Positions 7,553-16,998 are shown, counted from the stretch's first letter. The stretch is 64,000 bases of DNA from an uncultured bacterium (GCA_905215385.1 CAJMPY010000002.1:107923-171922); one strand, 5' to 3'. Numbers and translations are program-made. Notes: generated by a model not told the origin, from the letters alone.

Positions 7553-9169
7553 ATGACCGCAAAAAAGAAGTTCAATTTCAAAGCGCCGTTGGAGGTGTTC
7601 GCGAAGTCGATCGTCCAGCCGATGATGTATCTCTCGGTTGCCGGCATCCTGCTCATCGTGGGCATCATTCTGACCAACAAGACCATTTGCGCTTTGGTCC
7701 CCGTACTGGGCTCCGGTCCGTTCCAGCTTGTGGGCGCCGTTGTCTATCAGTCGCTGATGTTTATCATCAACAACCTCTCGATTCTGTTCTGCGTGGGCAT
7801 CGCCGGCGCCATGGCAAAGAAGAACAAGGGCCATGCTTCGCTGATTGCCCTGATGTCGTTCTTCCTGTTCCTGCAGGCTAACAACATCGTGCTCAACGCC
7901 ACCGGCTCTCTTGCCGAGGCGAGCGGCATGCTCGGCCTTACCGGAACCGGCCAGGCCACCGTTATGGGCATTCAGGTGCTCGATACCGGCGTATTTGGCG
8001 GCATCATCCTTGGTTGCATCACCGGTGTCGTGTTCAACAAGTACTCGAACAAGCAGTTCCCCATTGCCCTTTCGATGTTCTCGGGCGTTCGCTTTCCGTT
8101 CCTCATCATGATCATCATTTCCTGGATCATGGGCGCTGGCTTCTGCATCGTTTGGCCTCCGGTTCAGGGTGCCATCTCCTCCGTTGCCGGCATCATTAAG
8201 GAGTCGGGCAACATCGGTCTGTTTATCTACGGCATGCTCAACAAGCTGCTCGTTCCTACCGGTCTGCACCACCTCATCTACACCCCGTTCCAGTTCTCCG
8301 ATGTGGGCGGCACCCTTACGCTGGGTGGTCAGGTTATCGCCGGTGCCTATCCCATCCGTGTCGCCGAGATGGCAATGACGGGCCAGCCCTTCTCCGATAG
8401 CACCTACTTCAACAGCTACACCTTCAACAACCTGTGGCCCTACATCGGTATCGGTCTCGCCTTTATCTTCACCGCTTACAAGCAGAACAAGGACAAGACC
8501 AAGGCTGTCATCATCCCGCTGATCATCACCGCCGTGCTTTCCTGCGTGACCGAGCCCATGGACTTCCTCTTTGTCTTTGCCGCTCCCGTGCTCTTTGTCG
8601 TTCACTCGGTTCTTTCCGGCATCTTCCTGGTCCTGCTCAAGGTCCTCTCCGTGCCCGCTTCGACTGCAGGCGGCATCATCAACATCGTGGTTTCCAACCT
8701 GGTTCTTGGTGTCGATAAGACCAACTGGCCGGTTATGTTGGTGCTTGGAGTTCTCAACGCCGCTCTGTACTTCTTCCTCTTCACCTTCCTTATTAAGAAG
8801 CTCAACCTCCACACGCCTGGTCGCGAGGAGGAGTCCGAGCTCGCCGAGTCCGTTGCCGAGGGCGAGGCCGCCGCGTCTGTCGCGGTGAAGCAGGGCGCTG
8901 TTGCCGCGGCTCCCGCAGAGGGCGTCGATGCGGGCATTGCCGACCTGGTCGCAGGTCTTGGCGGCAAGGACAACATCGAGGAGCTCGAGAACTGCTTTAC
9001 GCGTCTCCGCGTGAACGTTAAGAACCCGGACCTCATCGATGAGGACCTCATCAACCACGTGCCCAACAGCGGCATCAACCGCAACGGCAACAACATTCAG
9101 ATCATCTTTGGCATGAAAGTCGCCGAGATGCGTGACAAGGTCGAAAACGCAATTGAGAAGGAGCAGTAA
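7553..9169 (+). CDS. PTS EIICB transporter, alpha-glucoside/maltose type
   Basis: About 538 residues. The N-terminal ~420 are a multi-spanning EIIC with long hydrophobic segments and the conserved PTGLHHLIYTPFQF-like region. An Ala/Glu-rich linker (EEESELAESVAEGEAAA) joins a C-terminal EIIB domain of about 75 residues with the phospho-cysteine in ELENCFTRLRV. The ATG at 7553 has a strong AAGGAAGGGGA site. The next gene is a GH4 6-phospho-alpha-glucosidase, so the substrate is probably maltose or another alpha-glucoside, imported and phosphorylated at the membrane. Confidence 0.92.
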   Translation: MTAKKKFNFKAPLEVFAKSIVQPMMYLSVAGILLIVGIILTNKTICALVPVLGSGPFQLVGAVVYQSLMFIINNLSILFCVGIAGAMAKKNKGHASLIALMSFFLFLQANNIVLNATGSLAEASGMLGLTGTGQATVMGIQVLDTGVFGGIILGCITGVVFNKYSNKQFPIALSMFSGVRFPFLIMIIISWIMGAGFCIVWPPVQGAISSVAGIIKESGNIGLFIYGMLNKLLVPTGLHHLIYTPFQFSDVGGTLTLGGQVIAGAYPIRVAEMAMTGQPFSDSTYFNSYTFNNLWPYIGIGLAFIFTAYKQNKDKTKAVIIPLIITAVLSCVTEPMDFLFVFAAPVLFVVHSVLSGIFLVLLKVLSVPASTAGGIINIVVSNLVLGVDKTNWPVMLVLGVLNAALYFFLFTFLIKKLNLHTPGREEESELAESVAEGEAAASVAVKQGAVAAAPAEGVDAGIADLVAGLGGKDNIEELENCFTRLRVNVKNPDLIDEDLINHVPNSGINRNGNNIQIIFGMKVAEMRDKVENAIEKEQ

Positions 9170-9172
9170 ACA

Positions 9173-10555
9173 ATGATCATTACTCTGTGTGGTGGCGGAT
9201 CCACCTTTACCCCCGGCATCGTCAAGTCCATCGCTCTGCGCAAGGACGAGCTCGACGTTGACGAGATTCGTCTGTACGACATCAACGAGGAGCGCCAGCG
9301 CAAGATCGGCGTGCTCGTGGACTGGATTTTGCACGAGGACCTCGGCCTGGACATCAAGCTCACGGTGACCACCGACAAGGAGACTGCCTTTACCGACGCG
9401 AGCTTCGTGTTTGCCCAGATGCGCGTGGGCGGCTATGCCATGCGCGAGCAGGACGAGAAGATTCCGCTGCGTCACGGCTGCGTGGGCCAGGAGACCTGCG
9501 GCTGCGGCGGCCTTGCCTACGGTATGCGTACCATCTTCCCCATGGTCGAGCTGATTGACGACGTTGAGAAGTACGCCAAGAAGGACTACTGGATTCTTAA
9601 CTACTCCAACCCTGCCGCCATCGTCTCCGAGGGCTGCCGCGTCCTGCGCCCCAACGCTCGCATCATCAACATCTGCGACATGCCGATCGCGATCATCGAC
9701 GTGGTTTGCGCCGCGCTCGATATCGACAAGAAGGATGTCGAGTACGATTACTTTGGCCTCAACCACTTTGGCTGGTTCACCTCGATCCGCCACAAGGGCG
9801 AGGAGGTGCTCCCGCAGCTGCGCGAGTACATCAAGGAGCACGAGATTCTGCTGCCCGATTCGTACCTCAAGGGCATGAGCTCGCTGATGTCCAAGAAGCC
9901 CGAGGAGGCCACCGACGAGCATCCCGAGCAGAACCGCCACACCAAGGGCAGCTGGTACTACGTCTGGAAGGGCGAGTACGAGATCATGGAGTGCTTCCCG
10001 GAGTACCTGCCCAACACGTATCTGAACTACTACCTGCAGCAGAAGGAGTTCGTCGAGCATTCCAACCCCGAGCGCACCCGTGCTAACGAGGTCGAGGAGA
10101 CGCGCGAGAAGAACCTCTTCGACGGCATCGACCATTACGAGAAGACGGGCGAGATCGACGAGAGCACGTTCTATGCGGGCAGCCACGGCGACTGGATTGC
10201 CGATCTGGCTATCGCTCTGAAGAACGACACCAAGCAGCGCTTCCTGGTCATTTGCGAGAACAAGGGCGCTATCCCCAACATGCCCTACGACGCCATGGTC
10301 GAGCTGCCTGCCTACATTGGCAAGAACGGCCCCGAGGTCATCAGCCGCGACAACATCCCGCTGTTCCAGCAGGGCCTCATGATGCAGCAGCTGAACTCCG
10401 AGAAGCTCGTGGTCGAGGCCACGATCGAGGGTTCGTACGAGAAGGCGCTCAAGGCCTTTACGCTCAACAAGACCGTGCCTTCTATGAAGGTCGCCAAGGA
10501 GGTCCTCGACGACATGATCGAGGCCAACAAGGGCTACTGGCCCGAGCTTAGCTAA
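9173..10555 (+). CDS. 6-phospho-alpha-glucosidase, glycoside hydrolase family 4
   Basis: A 460-residue GH4 enzyme. Seen: the NAD-binding start TLCGGGSTFTPGIVKS, the NPAAIVSEGC segment, and the CDMP motif (ICDMPIAI) that in family 4 separates 6-phospho-alpha-glucosidases (GlvA/MalH type) from beta-specific members and supplies the metal-binding cysteine. Family members need NAD+ and Mn2+ and use a redox elimination mechanism in the cytosol. It starts 3 bp after the EIICB stop with an AAGGAG site inside the previous gene's end, and should cleave the phosphodisaccharide that the PTS delivers. Confidence 0.93.
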   Translation: MIITLCGGGSTFTPGIVKSIALRKDELDVDEIRLYDINEERQRKIGVLVDWILHEDLGLDIKLTVTTDKETAFTDASFVFAQMRVGGYAMREQDEKIPLRHGCVGQETCGCGGLAYGMRTIFPMVELIDDVEKYAKKDYWILNYSNPAAIVSEGCRVLRPNARIINICDMPIAIIDVVCAALDIDKKDVEYDYFGLNHFGWFTSIRHKGEEVLPQLREYIKEHEILLPDSYLKGMSSLMSKKPEEATDEHPEQNRHTKGSWYYVWKGEYEIMECFPEYLPNTYLNYYLQQKEFVEHSNPERTRANEVEETREKNLFDGIDHYEKTGEIDESTFYAGSHGDWIADLAIALKNDTKQRFLVICENKGAIPNMPYDAMVELPAYIGKNGPEVISRDNIPLFQQGLMMQQLNSEKLVVEATIEGSYEKALKAFTLNKTVPSMKVAKEVLDDMIEANKGYWPELS

Positions 10556-10606
10556 AGACAGAAGGTCGCTGGCACAAAAGAGCCGCTGACCGCATACCTG
10601 GAGCAG

Positions 10607-10647
10607 TGCCCCGTCCACGTGATTGCGTGGGCGGGGCATTGTCATTT
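10607..10647 (+). terminator. Terminator of the PTS operon
   Basis: A stem of about 13 bp (10607-10619 with 10626-10638, one G-U pair) is followed by a T-rich TTGTCATTT. Confidence 0.7.
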
Positions 10648-10742
10648 GGTAACGCGTTTTATCAAATATGGCATTTATCTGCGGTAATGTTCTATTTCAC
10701 CGCCGAGGGTGACATTTCATACCGCCTGCCGAACTGCGTGGA

Positions 10743-10763
10743 GACCTAACAACTATTTAGGTC
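10743..10763. promoter_or_regulatory. Inverted repeat upstream of the hydrogenase operon
   Basis: GACCTAA (10743-10749) and TTAGGTC (10757-10763) are exact inverted copies 7 bp apart, about 65 bp before the first gene. It could be an operator or a small leader hairpin. It does not match Rex or FNR half-sites. Confidence 0.35.
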
Positions 10764-10827
10764 AGTGTTGTGTGTGTAGCAACTTCGCCCGGCCTCGCCT
10801 CTGGGCTGCCGCATGAGAGGGGATCTT

Positions 10828-12660
10828 ATGGCACGACTGCATGTAATGGAACGCAGCCACGCTCAGGCCGTCATGGACGACCTGCACGATGCGCTTGGAC
10901 GCCGTCTGGCGGTGAGTTCGCTCGCCCCGTGCCCCGTTGAGTTTACGGCGGCGCTCGTCAACCTGTGCTCCACCCAGAGCTGCGGCAAATGCACGCCCTG
11001 CCGCGTGGGCCTGAGCGCGCTGAGCGATCTGCTCGCCGATGTGCTCGAGGGCCGCGCCGACGAGTCCACGCTCAACCTGGTCGAGCGCACGGCCCGCACC
11101 ATCTATCTTTCGAGCGACTGCGCCATCGGTTACGAGGCCGGTGCTATGGCACTTACGGCTATCCGTGGCTTCCGCGACGACTTTGAGCACCACATCCGCG
11201 AACACTCCTGTGGCTTTGACCGCGAGGCCCGCGTCCCGTGCGTCTCGGGCTGCCCGGCGCATGTCGACATTCCCGGTTATATTTCGCTGGTCGAGGCGGG
11301 TCGTTATGCCGACGCCGTCAAGGTCATCCGCAAGAACAATCCGCTGCCGCTCGTCTGCGGCCTGGTGTGCGAGCATCCCTGCGAGATGCACTGCCGCCGT
11401 GGCATGGTCGACGACCCCATGAACATCCTCGCCCTCAAGCGTTTTGCCGTCGAGCACAGTGAGCTCAACGACCACAAGCCGCATGTAGTGGACAACACCG
11501 GCAAGCGCGTCGCCGTGATCGGCGGCGGCCCGGCCGGCCTTTCCTGCGCCTACTACCTGGCCGTGATGGGCCATAAGGTGACCATCTTTGAGCAGCGCCA
11601 CCACCTGGGCGGCATGCTGCGCTACGGCATCCCCAGCTACCGCCTGCCGCGCGAGCGTCTTCAGGCCGAGATCGACTGGATCTTGAGCGCCGGCATCGAC
11701 GTGGAGCTCGACCACTCCGTCAACGGCGAGGAACTTGCCCGCCTGCGCGACGAGTTCGATGCCGTCTACCTGGCCATCGGTGCCCATAGCGACAAGAAGC
11801 TCGGCCTTCCGGGCGAAGAGGCGCCCGGCGTGGAGTCGGCCGTCAAGATGCTGCGTGCCATTGGAGACGACGAGCTGCCCGACCTGGGCGGCCAGCGCGT
11901 GTGCGTCATCGGTGGCGGCAACGTTGCCATGGACGTGGCCCGCTCCGCCGTGCGCTGCGGTGCCGAAAAGGTGAGCATCGTCTACCGCCGTCGCATCTGC
12001 GATATGACGGCACAGGACGCCGAGATCGCCGGCGCCCAGGCCGAGGGTTGCGAGGTGCTGGAGCTGACGGCGCCGCTCGCCATCGAGACGGGCGAAGATG
12101 GTCGCGTGAGCGGCCTGCGCGTGCAGCCGCAGATTATCGGCGAGCCCCGTCGTGGGCGTCCGGCCCCGCGTGCCGCCGCCACGCCCGAGCGCGTCATTCC
12201 TTGCGAGCGCGTGTTTGTGGCCATTGGCCAGGACATCGATTCCAAGCCGTTTGAGGAGATGGGCATTGCCTGCAAGTGGGGCTGCGTGGTCACCGACTCG
12301 GACGGCGCCGTGCCCAACTTCGACGGCCTCTTTAGCGGCGGCGACTGCCAGACCGGCCCCGCCACGGTCATCCGCGCCATCAACGCCGGCCGCGTTGCTT
12401 CGGCAAATATCGACCGCTACCTGGGCTTCGACCACAAGATCAAGCTCGATGTGGAGCTGCCGACCGTCCAGTTTAAGGGCAAGCACGAGTGCGGCCGCTG
12501 CGAGCTGGCCGAGCGCGAGGCCGGCGAGCGTATTCACGATTGGAATCTGGTCGAGCAGGGCCTTACCGAGGAGGAGGCGCGCCAGGAGGCGAGCCGCTGC
12601 CTGCGTTGCGATCACTTTGGCTTTGGCGCGTTCCGCGGAGGGAGGAACCTGGAATGGTAG
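10828..12660 (+). CDS. FAD/NAD(P)-linked electron-input subunit of the hydrogenase (GltD-like with NuoF-type Fe-S domain)
   Basis: About 610 residues. Residues ~30-125 resemble the 4Fe-4S end of NuoF/HydB (SCGKCTPCRVG), without the FMN/NADH-binding half. Then comes a GltD/DPD-type Fe-S region (CVSGCPAHVDIPGYI, CGLVCEHPCEMHCRR), and from ~225 a two-dinucleotide FAD/NAD(P)H oxidoreductase (VIGGGPAGLSCAYY and VIGGGNVAMDVARSA). Further cysteines lie near the end (CGRCE, CLRC). The ATG at 10828 has a GAGAGGGG site; an ATG at 10813 is possible. Its stop overlaps the hydrogenase start, so the two subunits are probably made together. It likely moves electrons between NAD(P)H and the hydrogenase; bifurcation is not shown. 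Confidence 0.85.
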   Translation: MARLHVMERSHAQAVMDDLHDALGRRLAVSSLAPCPVEFTAALVNLCSTQSCGKCTPCRVGLSALSDLLADVLEGRADESTLNLVERTARTIYLSSDCAIGYEAGAMALTAIRGFRDDFEHHIREHSCGFDREARVPCVSGCPAHVDIPGYISLVEAGRYADAVKVIRKNNPLPLVCGLVCEHPCEMHCRRGMVDDPMNILALKRFAVEHSELNDHKPHVVDNTGKRVAVIGGGPAGLSCAYYLAVMGHKVTIFEQRHHLGGMLRYGIPSYRLPRERLQAEIDWILSAGIDVELDHSVNGEELARLRDEFDAVYLAIGAHSDKKLGLPGEEAPGVESAVKMLRAIGDDELPDLGGQRVCVIGGGNVAMDVARSAVRCGAEKVSIVYRRRICDMTAQDAEIAGAQAEGCEVLELTAPLAIETGEDGRVSGLRVQPQIIGEPRRGRPAPRAAATPERVIPCERVFVAIGQDIDSKPFEEMGIACKWGCVVTDSDGAVPNFDGLFSGGDCQTGPATVIRAINAGRVASANIDRYLGFDHKIKLDVELPTVQFKGKHECGRCELAEREAGERIHDWNLVEQGLTEEEARQEASRCLRCDHFGFGAFRGGRNLEW

Positions 12661-14465
12661 AGCTCAACAAAACCACTGTCGGCGACAACACCGAAAGCGG
12701 AGCACTCAACATGGTCAAGCTCACGATCGATAACTGCGAGGTCGTGGTGCCCGAGCACACCACGATCCTGGATGCGGCCAAGTCCGTCGGCATCCAGATT
12801 CCCACCCTGTGCTATCTGCGCGATCTGAACGAGATCGGCGGCTGCCGTGTGTGCGTGGTCGAGGTTGAGGGCTGCGACCAGCTGGTTGCCGCCTGCAACA
12901 ACTACGTACTCGACGGCATGGTGGTCCACACCAACAGCCCCAAGGCCCGCGAGGCGCGTCGCACCAACGTGCAGCTGCTGCTGCCCCAGCACGACTCGCG
13001 CTGTACGAGCTGCGTGCGCAGCGGTAACTGCAACCTGCAGACCATCGCCAACGACCTGGGCATTTTCTATCTGCCGTATCAAAGGCATTTGGCGGGCGAG
13101 GGCTGGGACTTCGATTTCCCCATCATCCGCGAAAACGACAAGTGCATTAAATGCATGCGCTGCATCAAGGTGTGCGAGAACGTGCAAGGCCTAGGGATTT
13201 GGGACCTGACCAGCCGAGCCACGCACACCGCCGTGGGTACCCGCGGGCGCGCGCCCATCGGCAAGACTGATTGTGTCGCATGCGGCCAGTGCATCACGCA
13301 TTGCCCGACGGGCGCGCTGCGCGAGCGCGACGACACCGAGACCGTGTTTGATGCTCTCACCGATCCCGATAAGATCGTGCTGGTGCAGATAGCGCCGGCC
13401 GTGCGCACCGCCTGGGGTGAGGAGCTCGGTATTCCGCGCGAGGATGCCACCGTTGAGCGCCTGGCCTGCGCGCTGCGCCGCGTGGGCTTTGAGTACGTGT
13501 TCGACACCGATTTCTCGGCCGATCTCACCATTATGGAGGAGGGCTCCGAGCTGATCGAGCGCCTGGGCGCCGCCGCCAAGGGCGAGAGTAACAGCCGCGG
13601 CTGGCCCATGTTTACGAGCTGCTGCCCGGGCTGGGTGCGCTTTGTAAAGGCGCGCTACCCGGAGTTTGTCGACAGCCTGTCCACGTCAAAGTCGCCGCAG
13701 CAGATGTTCGGCGCTATTGCCAAGACCTACTACGCCAAGGTGCTGGGCGTGGAGCCCGAGCGTCTGTTCGTGGTGTCCGTGATGCCGTGCACGGCCAAGA
13801 AGGCCGAGTGTGCGCTGCCGAGCATGATGGGCGAGGGCGGCGCGCCCGACGTGGACGTTGCGCTGACGGTGCGCGAGATGGTGCGCATGATCCGCGCGAG
13901 CCACGTGAGCGTCGACACGCTGGTCGAGGAGCCGCTCGATACGCCGCTGGGCTTTGGCACGGGCGCGGGCGTGATTTTTGGCGCCACGGGCGGCGTGATG
14001 GAGGCCGCCGTGCGCTCGGCATATTACCTGGTGACGGGCAAGAACCCGGATGCCGATTTCTTTACCGACGTGCGCGGACTCGATGGCTGGAAGGAGGCCG
14101 TGGCCGATATCGATGGCACCAAGGTGCGCGTCGCCGTGGCACACGGGCTGGGAAACGCTGCCCGTCTGCTCGACGCGATTCGCGACGGCCGCGTGAGTTA
14201 TGACTTCGTTGAGGTTATGGCATGCCCGGGCGGCTGCGTCGGTGGCGGCGGTCAGCCCATCCATGACGGCTGTGAGCTGGCAGCCGAGCGCGGCCAGGTA
14301 CTGTGGGGCCTCGATGCGAACGCCAAGATTCGCTTCTCGCACGAGAATCCCGATGTCCAGGCGTGCTATCGCGAGTTCTTGGGTGCGCCGCTGTCGCCGC
14401 TGGCCGAGGGATTGCTGCATACCGACCATCACGCATGGACGATGCCTAACGAGGGGACGTGCTAG
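12654..14465 (+). CDS. hydA: [FeFe] hydrogenase large subunit, group A
   Basis: 603 residues, cytosolic (no signal peptide). In order: N-terminal 2Fe-2S domain (CYL..GGCRVC..CN), the His/Cys 4Fe-4S segment (QHDSRCTSCVRSGNC), two ferredoxin clusters (CIKCMRCIKVC, CVACGQCITHC) and the H-cluster domain with its three signatures TSCCPGW, MPCTAKKAE and EVMACPGGCVGGGGQP. All H-cluster cysteines are present, so it should be active in H2 formation or uptake. ATG 12654 overlaps the previous gene and has GGAGGGAGGA seven bases upstream; an ATG at 12711 is a shorter alternative. HydEFG maturases are not in this window. Confidence 0.95.
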   Translation: MVELNKTTVGDNTESGALNMVKLTIDNCEVVVPEHTTILDAAKSVGIQIPTLCYLRDLNEIGGCRVCVVEVEGCDQLVAACNNYVLDGMVVHTNSPKAREARRTNVQLLLPQHDSRCTSCVRSGNCNLQTIANDLGIFYLPYQRHLAGEGWDFDFPIIRENDKCIKCMRCIKVCENVQGLGIWDLTSRATHTAVGTRGRAPIGKTDCVACGQCITHCPTGALRERDDTETVFDALTDPDKIVLVQIAPAVRTAWGEELGIPREDATVERLACALRRVGFEYVFDTDFSADLTIMEEGSELIERLGAAAKGESNSRGWPMFTSCCPGWVRFVKARYPEFVDSLSTSKSPQQMFGAIAKTYYAKVLGVEPERLFVVSVMPCTAKKAECALPSMMGEGGAPDVDVALTVREMVRMIRASHVSVDTLVEEPLDTPLGFGTGAGVIFGATGGVMEAAVRSAYYLVTGKNPDADFFTDVRGLDGWKEAVADIDGTKVRVAVAHGLGNAARLLDAIRDGRVSYDFVEVMACPGGCVGGGGQPIHDGCELAAERGQVLWGLDANAKIRFSHENPDVQACYREFLGAPLSPLAEGLLHTDHHAWTMPNEGTC

Positions 14466-14467
14466 CG

Positions 14468-15526
14468 ATGCGCGCGTTTGATTTTGAAATGTCGCGCCGG
14501 GGATTTGCCTCGGCGCTTGCCGCGGGCGCGTTGTCGCTTGCGCTGGTTGGCTGTGGCGGCGGAGCTGCGGGGGCGAGGTCTTCTGCGGGTTCGGCTGCTG
14601 GGTCTGCGGCGAGTGGCGCTGCCGCTGAGTCGGTCGAGGTGCGCGTTGCCTCGCTCAAGGGACCGACGTCGATCGGTCTGGTGCAGTTTATGGACCAGGC
14701 TGCCGATGGCGAGACGGACAATGAGTTCGACTTTGCGATCAGCGCCGCGGCCGACGAGATTGTGCCCAAGGTCATTCAGGGCGATATTGACATTGCCCTG
14801 GTGCCGGCCAACTTGGCGAGCGTGCTCTACAACAAGACCGAGGGTGCGGTGCAGGTCATCGACATCAACACGCTGGGCGTGCTGAACGTTGTGACGGGCG
14901 ACGCAGGCGTGGCCTCGTTTGGCGATCTGGCGGGTCGTACCGTCTACATGACGGGCAAGGGCACCACGCCGGAGTACGTCATGAACTACCTGCTGGAGCG
15001 CGCGGGCCTGACCGGTCAAGTGACGCTCGAGTTTAAGAGCGAGCCCACCGAGGTGCTGTCGGCCCTGCTTGCCGACCCGTCCGCCGTGGGCGTGCTGCCG
15101 GAGCCATTCAAGACCGCTGCCATCGCCAAGAGCGAGGGCAGTCTGTCGGTACCGGTGAGCCTGACCGACGCGTGGGACGAGCTCGCGGGTGACACGGGCT
15201 CCCGTTTGCTGACGGGCGTGACCGTGGTGCGCCGTGCATTTGCCGAGGAGCATCCCGAGGCCGTGGCGGAGTTCTTGAGCTGCCATGCGGCGAGCGTTGA
15301 GGCCGTAAATGCGGCGCCGGCGGACTGGGCTCAGGCCGTGGTCGATGCGGGCATCGTGGATAATGCCACGATTGCCGAAAAGGCGATTCCCGGGTGCATG
15401 CTCGTGTGTCAGACGGGGAAAGATACGAAGGCGGCGCTCGGTGGGTACCTACAGGTGCTGGCCGATGCGGACGCGAGCGCCGTGGGCGGTAAGCTCCCGG
15501 CTGACGATTTCTACTACATGGAGTAG
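14468..15526 (+). CDS. ABC transporter substrate-binding lipoprotein (NMT1/TauA-like)
   Basis: 352 residues. A twin-Arg-bearing leader (SRRGFASALAAGALSLALVGC) ends in a lipobox whose cysteine is the lipid anchor. After a Ser/Ala/Gly linker the mature part reads as a type II periplasmic-binding fold of the NMT1/TauA/SsuA sort: GDIDIALVPANLASVLYN, then FGDLAGRTVYMTGKGTTPEYV. Such proteins bind small ions or vitamin precursors; the ligand here is unknown. It starts 2 bp after the hydrogenase stop and 3 bp before the permease-ATPase, so all four genes look like one transcript. Confidence 0.85.
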   Translation: MRAFDFEMSRRGFASALAAGALSLALVGCGGGAAGARSSAGSAAGSAASGAAAESVEVRVASLKGPTSIGLVQFMDQAADGETDNEFDFAISAAADEIVPKVIQGDIDIALVPANLASVLYNKTEGAVQVIDINTLGVLNVVTGDAGVASFGDLAGRTVYMTGKGTTPEYVMNYLLERAGLTGQVTLEFKSEPTEVLSALLADPSAVGVLPEPFKTAAIAKSEGSLSVPVSLTDAWDELAGDTGSRLLTGVTVVRRAFAEEHPEAVAEFLSCHAASVEAVNAAPADWAQAVVDAGIVDNATIAEKAIPGCMLVCQTGKDTKAALGGYLQVLADADASAVGGKLPADDFYYME

Positions 15527-15529
15527 CCC

Positions 15530-16897
15530 GTGCGTGCGTTTGCTCGACAAATGACTGAGCGTGCGAAGGCGGTGGCGGCAGTGGGTGCCGTCGCCGCCTT
15601 TTGGCTTGCCGTGTGGATCTTTGCGGCGGCGCTGGTGGCGCAGCCGTTGGTTTTACCGGGGCCGGGCGCGGTTGCCTTGGCGCTGCTGCGCCTGGTGTGC
15701 GATGGCGGTACCTGGGCGATTTTGGCGGGCTCGGGCGCGCGGATACTGGGCGGGCTGGCGCTTGCCGCGGTGTGTGGTGGCGTGCTTGCCGGGATTTCGT
15801 CACGGTCGCGGGCGTTTGCGCGCCTGGTGGCTCCGGCGCTGTCGTTTGTAAAGGCGACACCGGTCGCCTGCGTGGTAGTCCTGCTGCTCATTTGGCTGGG
15901 ATCGGCGCGCGTGAGCATCGCCGCTGTTTTTTTGATGGCGCTGCCGGGCGTGTATTTCTCGCTGGTCGAGGGCTTGGCGCAAGTGAACAAACCGCTGGAG
16001 CAGATGTTTCGCCTGCATGGCGTACGGGGTTGGCGCCTGTTTTGCGCCCATACCTGGCGCGAAGTTCTACCGTTTGTGCTTTCGTGCGCGCAGGCAGTGA
16101 TTGGCATGAGCTGGAAGGCCGGCGTGGCCGCGGAGCTGATCGGCATGGCGGTGGGTACTGTAGGCGAGTGCATCTATCAGGCAAAGCTGCTCATCGAGAC
16201 GGCTGACCTGTTGGCTTGGACCGTGTTGGTCGTGGCGGCATCGTGGACATGCGAGCGTGTGCTGGTGTGGCTGCTGCGGGCTTCGGGGCCCGTGGCATGG
16301 CGTGCGGCGGTACGGTCGCATGGACGCGGCTTGCACGGTCGTGCGGGCGCTGCCGACGTGGCGGAGCTTGCGCTTGCCGTGGGCGATCGCGCGCCCTGGG
16401 CGCCGGCGCTGGATGGTCTGGTGCTCAACGTGCCCGCGGGCGGGCGCGCTTGCGTGATGGGCGCCTCGGGTGCTGGCAAAACAACGCTGCTTGCCCTGGC
16501 GGCGGGGGAATGCGCACCGTGCTCCATGATGTTCCAGGATGCGCGTCTGGTCGAGGACGCTTCTGCCTTGGATAACGTGCTCGTGTGCGCCGATGCACGC
16601 GTGGATGCCTCGAGTGCCGCAGCCCTGTTGCGCCTGCTGGTGCCGGGAATCGACGTGCATGCTTGTACGGCCGAGCTTTCGGGCGGCCAGCGCCGACGCG
16701 TCGAAATCGCTCGCGCCCTGCTGTGCCCGGGCGGTGCGGTGATTCTGGACGAGCCCTTTACCGGCCTGGATGTCGCCGCGCGCGATGCGACGGCCGAGGT
16801 CGTGCTCGACCTCCTCGATGGCCGCACACTCCTGTTCGCCACACACGACGCCTCCGACGCTCAGGCCCTCGATATCTCGGACATCATCACGCTCTAA
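15530..16897 (+). CDS. Fused ABC transporter permease-ATPase
   Basis: 455 residues in one frame. Residues ~1-250 are a permease with about six membrane spans and the EAA-like loop (GLAQVNKPLEQMFRLHGV), as in SsuC/TauC. After an Arg-rich joint, residues ~275-455 are a compact ATPase with Walker A GASGAGKTT, Q-loop MMFQDARL, signature LSGGQRRRVEIARAL, Walker B AVILDEPFTGLD and H-loop ATHD. In this family the two parts are normally separate genes. The ATPase is about 60 residues shorter than usual but keeps all motifs. GTG start. Its partner is the lipoprotein encoded just upstream. Confidence 0.88.
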   Translation: MRAFARQMTERAKAVAAVGAVAAFWLAVWIFAAALVAQPLVLPGPGAVALALLRLVCDGGTWAILAGSGARILGGLALAAVCGGVLAGISSRSRAFARLVAPALSFVKATPVACVVVLLLIWLGSARVSIAAVFLMALPGVYFSLVEGLAQVNKPLEQMFRLHGVRGWRLFCAHTWREVLPFVLSCAQAVIGMSWKAGVAAELIGMAVGTVGECIYQAKLLIETADLLAWTVLVVAASWTCERVLVWLLRASGPVAWRAAVRSHGRGLHGRAGAADVAELALAVGDRAPWAPALDGLVLNVPAGGRACVMGASGAGKTTLLALAAGECAPCSMMFQDARLVEDASALDNVLVCADARVDASSAAALLRLLVPGIDVHACTAELSGGQRRRVEIARALLCPGGAVILDEPFTGLDVAARDATAEVVLDLLDGRTLLFATHDASDAQALDISDIITL

Positions 16898-16917
16898 ATA
16901 CTAACTCAGCAACAAAA

Positions 16918-16940
16918 TGATCCGTTTTCCTCCGTCCCCA
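16918..16940. repeat. Partial copy of a short dispersed repeat
   Basis: This 23-bp stretch (TGATCCGTTTTCC followed by TCCGTCCCCA) matches the right arm of the perfect inverted repeat at 30538-30573. It lies just downstream of the ABC fusion gene. Confidence 0.8.
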
Positions 16941-16953
16941 TGGGGTCGGGTGT

Positions 16954-16998
16954 GGTATTCTATCTGCGGGGTAATACTTAGGAATACCAAGTAATACC
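16954..16998. promoter_or_regulatory. Operator candidate upstream of the RelB-like antitoxin
   Basis: GGTATTC (16954-16960) and GAATACC (16982-16988) are exact inverted copies, followed by a GTAATACC half-site (16991-16998). Antitoxins of this type often bind such repeats in their own promoter; binding here is inferred. Confidence 0.4.

Noticed and set aside
7493..10645. Long open frame on the minus strand opposite the PTS genes
   Set aside because: It is a shadow of the real plus-strand genes, with low-complexity His/Val/Leu-rich translation and no ribosome site. High GC codon bias leaves stop-free antisense frames.
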